A program made the position numbers and the translations under genes. The notes beneath the pieces were generated by a model, which was given only the letters and a program-made list of their open reading frames with translations, did not search any database and was not told where the DNA came from. Positions 18,914 through 26,212 of a stretch of DNA of 64,000 bases are shown here, one piece after another (the stretch's first letter is position 1; each line of letters opens with the position of its first letter). The stretch is from an uncultured Bacteroides sp. (GTDB taxonomy: Bacteria > Bacteroidota > Bacteroidia > Bacteroidales > Bacteroidaceae): contig CALYZE010000005.1 in assembly GCA_945607605.1 (NCBI GenBank), positions 1-64,000 on the forward strand. The letters are read 5' to 3'.

Positions 18914-18955
18914 AAATAAAAGTAAATTGTAAATCGTAAAATAGTAAATAATTAG
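18914..18955 (+). repeat. AT-rich TAGTAAAT-type spacer repeat before rseP
   Basis: The dxr-rseP spacer reads AAAGTAAATTGTAAATCGTA followed by ATAGTAAATAATT directly before the start codon. Confidence 0.45.
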
Positions 18956-20290
18956 ATGGAAACATTTTTAATTCGTGCCTTACAACTCATCATGAGCCTT
19001 TCGTTGCTCGTAATCGTTCATGAGGGAGGGCACTTTCTTTTCGCTCGCCTATTCAAAACCCGTGTTGAAAAGTTCTGTTTGTTTTTTGACCCGTGGTTCA
19101 CACTCTTTAAATTCAAACCTAAGAACAGCGATACGGAATATGGCATCGGCTGGCTACCACTGGGTGGTTATGTAAAAATTGCCGGTATGATAGATGAGTC
19201 TATGGATACCGAACAAATGAAACAACCCATGCAATCGTGGGAGTTCCGCGCTAAACCAGCATGGCAACGTTTATTGATTATGATAGGCGGTGTGATGTTT
19301 AATTTCTTTTTAGCACTGTTTATCTACTCCATGATACTCTTTACTTGGGGTGACGAGTATGTACCAGTACAGCAAGCTCCATTGGGTATGGACTTCAACC
19401 AAACAGCCAAAGACATTGGCTTCTGTGACGGTGACGTACTGATCTCTGCCGATGGCATACCCTTAGAACGCATGGGTGGTGATCTGCTCACTGCAATAGT
19501 AGATGCCCGCCAAGTTACCGTGTTGCGTAATGGACAAGAAGCTTCAATCTATATTCCTGACAACATGATGGATCGCTTGCTTGCAGATAGTGTACGTTTT
19601 GCCGATTTCCGTTTCCCATTTGTGGTTGACAGCATCGTTTCCGGCCGTCCGGCTGCTTTAGCAGGCTTGCAAGCAGGTGACAGCATTACTGCATTGAATG
19701 GAAAAACAATCGCTTACTTCGATTTCAAGGAAGAGATGATGAATCGTCAAAAAGCAGACAGTGCAACGCACGATATCACATTGGCTTATGTCCGCAATGG
19801 AGTAACCGACACGTTGACATTGACTACCGATGCCGACTTTGAAATAGGAGTTACAGCTCGCACCGCAACAAACAAGTTGCTCCCTATCATACGCAAGAAT
19901 TACAGTTTCATTTCTTCTTTTCCTGCCGGTGCGGCACTGGGAGTTAACACCCTGAAAGGGTACGTAAGCCAAATGAAATATATTTTCTCTAAAGAGGGAG
20001 CTAAACAACTCGGTGGCTTCGGAACCATTGGAAGTATCTTCCCTGCAACTTGGGATTGGCATCAATTCTGGTATATGACCGCATTCCTCTCTATCATCCT
20101 CGCTTTCATGAACATCCTGCCCATCCCGGCATTAGACGGTGGACACGTATTGTTTCTGATCTATGAAATCATAGCTCGCCGCAAACCAAGTGACAAGTTT
20201 ATGGAAGGTGCGCAGATGGTAGGTATGTTCCTTCTATTCGGCTTGTTGCTATGGGCTAACTTTAATGACATTCTGAGGTTCTTCTTCTAA
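18956..20290 (+). CDS. rseP: RIP metalloprotease RseP (site-2 protease)
   Basis: This intramembrane zinc protease cuts anti-sigma factors or signal-peptide remnants within the inner membrane. The metal motif HEGGH is at residues 22-26 in the first membrane helix, and the third ligand motif NILPIPALDGGHVLF is near 381-395. Two PDZ-like domains lie between (about 130-215 and 220-300). The length of 444 residues is normal. It is the last gene of the tsaB operon and is followed by a strong hairpin terminator. No recognisable RseA-type partner is adjacent. Confidence 0.93.
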   Translation: METFLIRALQLIMSLSLLVIVHEGGHFLFARLFKTRVEKFCLFFDPWFTLFKFKPKNSDTEYGIGWLPLGGYVKIAGMIDESMDTEQMKQPMQSWEFRAKPAWQRLLIMIGGVMFNFFLALFIYSMILFTWGDEYVPVQQAPLGMDFNQTAKDIGFCDGDVLISADGIPLERMGGDLLTAIVDARQVTVLRNGQEASIYIPDNMMDRLLADSVRFADFRFPFVVDSIVSGRPAALAGLQAGDSITALNGKTIAYFDFKEEMMNRQKADSATHDITLAYVRNGVTDTLTLTTDADFEIGVTARTATNKLLPIIRKNYSFISSFPAGAALGVNTLKGYVSQMKYIFSKEGAKQLGGFGTIGSIFPATWDWHQFWYMTAFLSIILAFMNILPIPALDGGHVLFLIYEIIARRKPSDKFMEGAQMVGMFLLFGLLLWANFNDILRFFF

Positions 20291-20339
20291 AATAAACAGG
20301 CCATCTCTTTCTAAGGAAATAGATGACCTGTTGATATAT

Positions 20340-20382
20340 AAACGCATGATCTGTTCTATTTTCAACAGATCATGCGTTTTTT
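20340..20382. terminator. terminator between rseP and ddh
   Basis: Perfect 16-bp inverted repeat (20340-20355 with 20364-20379), an 8-nt loop and a T-run on the plus strand; it may also serve ddh. An imperfect hairpin at about 20296-20332 precedes it. Confidence 0.8.
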
Positions 20383-20391
20383 AATGGTAGA

Positions 20392-21291
20392 TTATACAAG
20401 GTGTCCGATCCATGTTTCACGGTCGCCCGGCAACAAATCAATTACCGGTATTTCAACCATTGTATAGCAACCTGGCTGTTGACGCATCGTTGCACGAGCC
20501 ACACATACCAATACTTGTGCAGTAAGAGCCGGATTATTGACACGCATAGTAAATTCAAAAAGTTGGTTCTGCGTCTTACCGGATACCCCTTTACGCGTCA
20601 GGTTCACACCATGCCCCATATCAAGCAAAGCATCCACGCTTGGCACCAGTTTTACATGAGTTTCATCCTTCACAAAATAAGGATCTGCCTGGATAGCTGC
20701 AGACACCTTTGTAAAGTCGTAACCCTCATTCAGTTCTATATAAACCATACGACGATGGATTCCGGTTCCTGTGGGGATTGTCATGGAAAGAGCAGCCTTC
20801 ACACCCTCAATCGCTTTAACAGCGACTGTATGCCCCATACTCATGCCCGGACCAAAGTTCGTGTAAGTAATACCTTTCGGCGCAACAGCCTCAAGCAACG
20901 TGCGGACAATAGAATCACTTCCCGGATCCCAACCGGCAGAAATAATGGAAACTCTATTATGAGCTTTCGCCTCCACATCCAGCGTACGACGCAAATCAGT
21001 GATGCCGGTATGGATATCAAAACTGTCTACCGTATGAATTCCCAAAGCCAATATCTCTTTTGCATACTTTTCAATGCTTCGTGTAGGTGTACAAAGGATG
21101 GCAACATCTACACGTTCTAATTCCTGGATGTCCTTTACAACAGCATATTCATTCAATTCTTCAGGACGATTATCAGCTCCGGCACGGCGCACTACACCTG
21201 CTATTTCAAAGTCGGGAGCCGCTTGTAGGGCTTCCAATACATAATGGCCAATATTACCATAGCCAACGATGGCTGCTCTTACTTTATTCAT
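20392..21291 (-). CDS. ddh: meso-diaminopimelate dehydrogenase
   Basis: Ddh reductively aminates tetrahydrodipicolinate to meso-DAP with NADPH and ammonia, giving DAP for peptidoglycan and lysine in one step. The Rossmann motif AAIVGYGNIGHYVLEAL is near the start; the active-site region SAGWDPGSDSIVR (about 118-130) and GPGMSMGHTVAVK (about 145-157) are characteristic. The length of 299 residues is a little below the 320-326 of actinobacterial enzymes but usual for this branch. It is monocistronic. It adds another ammonia- and NADPH-linked reaction to those of the two glutamate dehydrogenases. Confidence 0.9.
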   Translation of the reverse strand: MNKVRAAIVGYGNIGHYVLEALQAAPDFEIAGVVRRAGADNRPEELNEYAVVKDIQELERVDVAILCTPTRSIEKYAKEILALGIHTVDSFDIHTGITDLRRTLDVEAKAHNRVSIISAGWDPGSDSIVRTLLEAVAPKGITYTNFGPGMSMGHTVAVKAIEGVKAALSMTIPTGTGIHRRMVYIELNEGYDFTKVSAAIQADPYFVKDETHVKLVPSVDALLDMGHGVNLTRKGVSGKTQNQLFEFTMRVNNPALTAQVLVCVARATMRQQPGCYTMVEIPVIDLLPGDRETWIGHLV

Positions 21292-21333
21292 TATTTTATT
21301 GAATTTATGAATCAGTTTTCCATTTTATCGGCA

Positions 21334-21341
21334 CAAAAATA
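21334..21341 (-). promoter_or_regulatory. promoter -7 element for ddh
   Basis: Minus-strand TATTTTTG fits TAnnTTTG about 43 bp upstream of the ddh start. Confidence 0.5.
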
Positions 21342-21491
21342 AGCATTTATCTACGTTTACGGTAATATATACACAGTTTTTCACAGATTATCTACTTTTT
21401 TGTTCATTCTAACTTGCAGGAACATTTGCCTAACAATAGTTAGCATCCTAAAAAAGGAACAAGTTCATTTTATTCTCTTCTGGGTTTACAC

Positions 21492-21499
21492 TATCTTTG
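21492..21499 (+). promoter_or_regulatory. ruvA -7 element abutting the start codon
   Basis: TATCTTTG ends only four bases before the ruvA ATG at 21504, so transcription should begin at or next to the start codon. Confidence 0.5.
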
Positions 21500-21503
21500 C
21501 GGC

Positions 21504-22106
21504 ATGATAGAGTACCTCAGAGGCGGAATTGCCGAACTAAGTCCGGCAACCGCAGTTATAGACTGCAACGGCTTGGGATATGCCGTTAATATTTCATTGA
21601 ACACTTATGCTGTCATCCAAGGCAAAAAAGAGTGTAAGCTGTATATCTACGAGGCGATTCGTGAGGACGCCTATGTCCTATATGGTTTCGCAGACAAGCA
21701 AGAGCGTGAACTGTTTCTGTTGCTAATTTCAGTATCAGGCATCGGTGGAAACACCGCCCGTATGATACTTTCAGCACTCTCACCCGCAGAACTGGTTAAT
21801 GCAATCAGCGCTGAAAATGTCAACCTACTGAAAACAGTAAAGGGTATCGGTTTAAAGACAGCACAACGTGTCATCGTTGACTTGAAAGATAAAATCAAAA
21901 CCGGCGGTGCAACTGCAGGTGTTTCAGGAGGTACGAGTGGTCTGCTCCCTTCTGCCAGCGCACAGATACAGGAAGAAGCGGTGGCCGCACTTACCATGCT
22001 CGGCTTTTCACAAGCCCCTTCTCAGAAGGTGGTCTTCGGCATTCTGAAAGAAGAGCCCGATGCACCGGTTGAACAAGTTATCAAATTAGCATTAAAAAGG
22101 CTGTAA
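21504..22106 (+). CDS. ruvA: Holliday junction branch migration protein RuvA
   Basis: RuvA binds four-way junctions and loads RuvB. The OB-fold domain begins [12 protein letters not shown], the helix-hairpin-helix motifs are [16 protein letters not shown] and [16 protein letters not shown] (about 74-89 and 109-124), and the RuvB-binding C-terminal domain (about 153-200) contains [13 protein letters not shown]. The length of 200 residues is normal. ruvB and ruvC are not adjacent. The start is firm by homology, yet the likely -7 promoter element ends four bases upstream, which predicts a leaderless mRNA. Confidence 0.94.
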   Translation: MIEYLRGGIAELSPATAVIDCNGLGYAVNISLNTYAVIQGKKECKLYIYEAIREDAYVLYGFADKQERELFLLLISVSGIGGNTARMILSALSPAELVNAISAENVNLLKTVKGIGLKTAQRVIVDLKDKIKTGGATAGVSGGTSGLLPSASAQIQEEAVAALTMLGFSQAPSQKVVFGILKEEPDAPVEQVIKLALKRL

Positions 22107-22160
22107 TCTATTTTTAATCATCCCTACTTAATTGTCCATAAATTCAAAAACAAGCTGAGT

Positions 22161-23156
22161 ATGACTCTAATTTCTATGAAAGAATGGCTGAATATGAATC
22201 AACGCACTCGCGTGTTGCCAACTGATAAATGGTATCTTGATTTTGCAATAAAGATTCTCCCATTTATCAAACAATCTTCTGTATTTAAAGATGAAGATAG
22301 CCGCACTCAAGCAAAGGCTGCTATTTTAGTTAGTCTGTATTTTCAGGATGCTATTTCTCAAAATGGAGGTTGGAAAGTTTTTTCCAACCAATACCTTAAG
22401 CAATATGGGAAGCGCCTGCCTTTCTATCTGCTGACTGACGACTATACAGCGGATGAAATCAATCCGGAAGATATTGCTTTCGTGATATGGACTTTAAAAT
22501 CAGAGCGTGTCATTGAAGAAGACGATACTTTTACTTTTTTCAATCCCTACGACGAGAATTTATTGTTGCTGAGCCAAACTCTTTATGGCATGATGGATGC
22601 ATGCTTCGAAGAAGCACCTATCAGCAATCAATCTTCCGCTGATATTTGGGTAATGGGATCAGATGTACTGGAAGTTCCTAATACTCCATTACCGGAAATT
22701 ATTCCGGGAACCAAACTAAAGAAAGATGTCGAACGGTGTCTCGAATATAATCAAGGTAAACCTTTATTGTACTTTGCCAACTATCAAAAACTCCGTACCT
22801 TCTTTGTTGAAGTATTGAAATGGGAGGATCATCCCTCCTCCCTTCTGTCTGATTTGGAAGATTACAAAGAGTTTGTGATTTACGCCAATGCCAAAGGAAT
22901 ACTCGTAGCGCACAGCGTAGCAGCTTACTTCTGTGAAGAGCATAATCCGCTCTACAATGCCCAACGTGCTGCAACCGAAGGATACAAAATGTTCTGTCAT
23001 CCCGGTGTTTGTCCTTTCGACTTGCTGAAATATGGAATGGCCAAAGGCATTCTACCCGACATACAGTTACCCTTTCCCAAAGGAAAAGAATTCTTTCAAC
23101 AACAGTGGGATTTTATAGCCCGCTATTATTTAGGAGAATATTATGAAGGTGAATAA
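22161..23156 (+). CDS. conserved Bacteroides protein of unknown function
   Basis: The 331-residue protein is soluble and acidic, without a signal peptide or membrane segment. It has several aromatic-rich stretches (KWYLDFAIKILPFIKQS, LLYFANYQKLRTFFVEVLKW) and conserved-looking Cys residues (CFEEAP, CLEYNQ, CEEHN, CHPGVCPFDLLKYG). From memory it resembles proteins annotated as DUF3843 in Bacteroides, but I am not sure of the family number. It follows ruvA by about 54 bp with no obvious promoter between them, so the two may be co-transcribed. No function can be proposed. Confidence 0.75.
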   Translation: MTLISMKEWLNMNQRTRVLPTDKWYLDFAIKILPFIKQSSVFKDEDSRTQAKAAILVSLYFQDAISQNGGWKVFSNQYLKQYGKRLPFYLLTDDYTADEINPEDIAFVIWTLKSERVIEEDDTFTFFNPYDENLLLLSQTLYGMMDACFEEAPISNQSSADIWVMGSDVLEVPNTPLPEIIPGTKLKKDVERCLEYNQGKPLLYFANYQKLRTFFVEVLKWEDHPSSLLSDLEDYKEFVIYANAKGILVAHSVAAYFCEEHNPLYNAQRAATEGYKMFCHPGVCPFDLLKYGMAKGILPDIQLPFPKGKEFFQQQWDFIARYYLGEYYEGE

Positions 23157-23268
23157 TCATACGAATCCAACCCCTAAACGAACCAGTAAAGCTAAACCGA
23201 CTGGAAAAAGAGTGGGCAAATCAAAACCTTCGAAAGCGAATAATCAGCTAAACAGAAGAGTGAAATGA
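23143..23268 (+). CDS. possible 41-residue basic peptide
   Basis: The ORF starts at an ATG inside the last codons of the preceding gene (14-bp overlap) and encodes MKVNNHTNPTPKRTSKAKPT and onwards, about a third Lys plus Arg with almost no hydrophobic residues. The composition is that of a disordered nucleic-acid-binding tail. Placement directly in the transcript of the preceding gene is the only support; it may be chance. Confidence 0.35.
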   Translation: MKVNNHTNPTPKRTSKAKPTGKRVGKSKPSKANNQLNRRVK

Positions 23269-23286
23269 ATAAATAGTGGACTTCTG

Positions 23287-24450
23287 CTAAAGCTCCACTA
23301 TTTCTTCTGTACACAAGGTTAGTTTTTCCAAACCCTCCATGGTTACAGCCCAAGAATTCTCAATACCTACAGGACCTATTCCGGGTAGCACTATTTTGGG
23401 TTCCAAGGCAAAGACCATGCCCGGCTCAAGTTCCTGTTTCATACGCGGAGCTAATACAGGTATTTCATTTATTTCCAATCCGATGCCATGACCAATGAAT
23501 TTGGCTTTTTGCCCCAAACCCATAAAGTAATCGGCAAAACCGGCTTTGGTTACCAATTCAATGGCTTTATTATAAAGATCCTCGCAAGCAATTCCCGGTT
23601 TGGCTTGCTGTGCAATGGCTTCTTGAACTTCCAAGCAGGTTTGGTGAGCCGCATAAGCCTTCTCAGGTAATTTCCCGATGGAAAACACACGACTCATGTC
23701 ACACATATATCCATAAAAATTTCCTCCCAAGTCAACCATCACGGTTTGTCCATTTTGAAGCAAAGCCCCGTTTACACCGCCGGGCAGAGAAGGATCAAGC
23801 CCTTCACCTCCTAATGCAAAGTCATAAGGAGAAGGGACAGTCGCATTATCTCCGGACAAAAGGCTCCCCATAAAGATTTCCATGCTTTGACCAAATACAC
23901 GGAAAAAGCCCAGACAACCTTCCAAACGCATCAAACGTTCTATTTCAATAGATAAGCGGCTATCTGTCATTCCCGGTTTATACACAGACGGAATCTGTTC
24001 ATAAGCTTTGGCGTGTGCAACTCCCGATCGGCGAAACATTTCTATTTCAAGAACCGTCTTTATACTCCGTGCCTGACGAATGAGCGACGTACCACAAGGC
24101 ACGACTTCCGTCTCGGGGAAACAAGCAGCCAGGCGACTATACTCCTTAAAAGGCAGTTCATCTCCTTCAAGCATCAATTTGGTCGGTATTGTCAGACCAC
24201 ATTCCTTGATTAAGTCGGGAAGTTGTTCGGGTTTACGAATAGAATGAATATGCTCCCCTTCAATATTGTTGGGACGCTTTATAAACAAACGAGCCGGAGC
24301 ATTCAACGGCAAATATAAATAACCGCTCACAACTCGTCCATACGTATAGATCAAGTTTACATTACAAGTAATAAGTGCAGCATCAATTCCTTGTTGAGCC
24401 ATAAGTGCGCGTATCTTGTCGCGCCTTACCTTTAGTTCCGGTAGTAACAT
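23287..24450 (-). CDS. M24-family metallopeptidase (Xaa-Pro aminopeptidase-like)
   Basis: The protein has the creatinase N-terminal domain (about 8-140) and the pita-bread M24 domain (about 150-387). The metal ligands are visible: MVDLGGNFYGYMCDMS (two Asp), GHGIGLEINEIP (His), FALEPKI (Glu) and GIENSWAVT (Glu). It should be a cytoplasmic aminopeptidase with Xaa-Pro or related specificity. The frame is open to 24576, but the extension runs through the terminator of the upstream glutamate dehydrogenase gene, so the Met at 24450 (MLLPELKVRRDK), preceded by AAAGAG, is the likely start (387 residues). Confidence 0.85.
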   Translation of the reverse strand: MLLPELKVRRDKIRALMAQQGIDAALITCNVNLIYTYGRVVSGYLYLPLNAPARLFIKRPNNIEGEHIHSIRKPEQLPDLIKECGLTIPTKLMLEGDELPFKEYSRLAACFPETEVVPCGTSLIRQARSIKTVLEIEMFRRSGVAHAKAYEQIPSVYKPGMTDSRLSIEIERLMRLEGCLGFFRVFGQSMEIFMGSLLSGDNATVPSPYDFALGGEGLDPSLPGGVNGALLQNGQTVMVDLGGNFYGYMCDMSRVFSIGKLPEKAYAAHQTCLEVQEAIAQQAKPGIACEDLYNKAIELVTKAGFADYFMGLGQKAKFIGHGIGLEINEIPVLAPRMKQELEPGMVFALEPKIVLPGIGPVGIENSWAVTMEGLEKLTLCTEEIVEL

Positions 24451-24511
24451 CTCTTTGTTCTTTTTGATTTCGAGATGCAAAGGTAGAAAAAAAACAGAAA
24501 TCACAAAAAAG

Positions 24512-24547
24512 GTGCTGCCCAATACCTTCTCAGGCGTAGGGCAGCAC
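24512..24547 (-). terminator. terminator of the second glutamate dehydrogenase gene
   Basis: GTGCTGCCC (24512-24520) and GGGCAGCAC (24539-24547) form a 9-bp GC-rich stem; on the minus strand it is followed by CCTTTTTTGTG. Confidence 0.8.
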
Positions 24548-24586
24548 AAACCACAAATACAAATACAACTAAACAAAGTTTCTCTC

Positions 24587-25924
24587 TTAAATAACCCCTT
24601 GGCCCATCATAGCGTGAGCTACCTTCATGAAGCCTGCAATATTTGCACCCTTCACGTAGTTGATATAACCGTCAGGTTCTGTCCCATATTTTACACATTG
24701 AGCATGAATTCCATGCATGATGGCATGAAGTTTTTCGTCTACTTCACCGGCACTCCAACTGAGATGCATAGCGTTTTGTGACATTTCCAGTCCACTGGTA
24801 GCCACACCACCGGCATTAACAGCCTTACCCGGAGCATACACTACCTTTTTCTCAATAAAGAGGTCGATTGCTTCCGGAGTACATCCCATGTTAGAGATTT
24901 CACCTACACACATCACCTTATTATTAATAAGATGCTGTGCATCCTCACCGTCCAGTTCATTCTGAGTAGCGCATGGCAAGGCAATATCTGCTTTTACTTC
25001 CCATGGACGCTTGCCGGCTACGAACGTAGAGCCGGGGAATTCTTCAGCATATGGGGCTACAATATCGTTGCCTGATGCGCGAAGTTCCAACATATAATCT
25101 ATCTTTTCGCCACTGATGCCATTTGGATCATAAATGTAACCATCCGGACCGGAGATCGTAACCACCTTAGCACCTAGTTCGGTTGCCTTGGTTGCAGCAC
25201 CCCATGCCACATTTCCGAAACCGGAGATAGCAACGGTCTTCCCCTTTATATCAATGCCTTTTGTTTCCAACATTTGATGTACAAAATACAATCCACCAAA
25301 TCCGGTTGCTTCGGGACGAATCAATGAACCGCCGAAATCCAAACCCTTGCCAGTGAAAGTACCTGTAAATTCACGAGTCAACTTCTTATACATACCAAAC
25401 ATATACCCAACTTCCCGTCCACCTACACCGATATCACCGGCAGGTACGTCCATATCCGGACCAACGTGACGCCACAATTCCAGCATGAAAGCCTGGCAGA
25501 AACGCATAATTTCAGCATCACTCTTTCCACGTGGAGAGAAATCGGAACCACCCTTTCCACCACCCATAGGCAATGTAGTCAAGGCGTTTTTAAAGGTTTG
25601 CTCAAAACCTAAGAACTTCAGAATAGAAAGATTTACGGAAGCATGAAAACGAATTCCCCCCTTGTATGGACCGATAGCATTATTAAACTGCACACGATAA
25701 CCAAGATTGGTCTGAACTTCACCCTTATCATCTACCCAAGTGACACGGAAGGTTAAAATACGGTCGGGCTCAACCAGACGCTCTATAATCTTAGCTTTTT
25801 CGAACTCAGGATGTTGATTATAGATAGCTTCGATAGAAAAAAGAACTTCCTTAACGGCTTGAAGATACTCAGACTCGCCGGGATGCTTTGCCTCCAAAGA
25901 GGTCATGATACGTTCGATATTCAT
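24587..25924 (-). CDS. gdhB: hexameric glutamate dehydrogenase, second copy
   Basis: This is a second 445-residue family I glutamate dehydrogenase, colinear with the copy at 8488 and sharing the long identical core PMGGGKGGSDFSPRGKS and FTGTFTGKG. The dinucleotide fold differs: ISGFGNVAWGAATKA here against ISGSGNVAQYTAEKV in the other copy. Differences also occur after it (VTISGPDGYIYDP against LTMSDSDGYVYDP), which is where cofactor preference is set. Bacteroides are known to hold two such enzymes with different cofactor use and response to nitrogen source; which copy is which cannot be fixed here. It is monocistronic with its own promoter and terminator. Confidence 0.92.
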   Translation of the reverse strand: MNIERIMTSLEAKHPGESEYLQAVKEVLFSIEAIYNQHPEFEKAKIIERLVEPDRILTFRVTWVDDKGEVQTNLGYRVQFNNAIGPYKGGIRFHASVNLSILKFLGFEQTFKNALTTLPMGGGKGGSDFSPRGKSDAEIMRFCQAFMLELWRHVGPDMDVPAGDIGVGGREVGYMFGMYKKLTREFTGTFTGKGLDFGGSLIRPEATGFGGLYFVHQMLETKGIDIKGKTVAISGFGNVAWGAATKATELGAKVVTISGPDGYIYDPNGISGEKIDYMLELRASGNDIVAPYAEEFPGSTFVAGKRPWEVKADIALPCATQNELDGEDAQHLINNKVMCVGEISNMGCTPEAIDLFIEKKVVYAPGKAVNAGGVATSGLEMSQNAMHLSWSAGEVDEKLHAIMHGIHAQCVKYGTEPDGYINYVKGANIAGFMKVAHAMMGQGVI

Positions 25925-25996
25925 AATATTACGTTTTAAAGGTTTCTACCTGGTTGATTTAAGATTACTCGAGCAAAGTGTCAACGAATAACACTG

Positions 25997-26004
25997 CAAA
26001 TATA
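25997..26004 (-). promoter_or_regulatory. promoter -7 element for the second gdh
   Basis: Minus-strand TATATTTG fits TAnnTTTG about 73 bp upstream of the start. Confidence 0.5.
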
Positions 26005-26176
26005 AGAAAACTTTTCATTTCTCCTATATTTCTCCATTTTTTTGTTAGAAAAATAATAAAACGTCAAAAGAGCAAGGAAATTCAGAGCCTCGTCCTTTTC
26101 GAGTTGAGCCTTATGTTGTAAAGAACAAATATAAAAAAAGTGGTTGAAATACTATCCAAATAGGTTTGATTTCTAT

Positions 26177-26184
26177 TACTTTTG
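26177..26184 (+). promoter_or_regulatory. promoter -7 element for the receiver/ATP-grasp gene
   Basis: TACTTTTG ends 28 bp before the ATG at 26213. It lies inside the upstream in-frame extension, which supports the later start codon. Confidence 0.55.
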
Positions 26185-26212
26185 CTTCCGGATCAATAAA
26201 TCAGGAGAAACT

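Noticed and set aside
20401..21120. A 239-codon plus-strand ORF antisense to ddh
   Set aside because: It lies wholly inside ddh, is rich in Cys, His and Thr as expected from antisense reading, and resembles no family.
24451..24576. N-terminal extension of the M24 peptidase
   Set aside because: It would be encoded by the terminator of the upstream glutamate dehydrogenase gene and adds an odd Cys-rich stretch before the family start.
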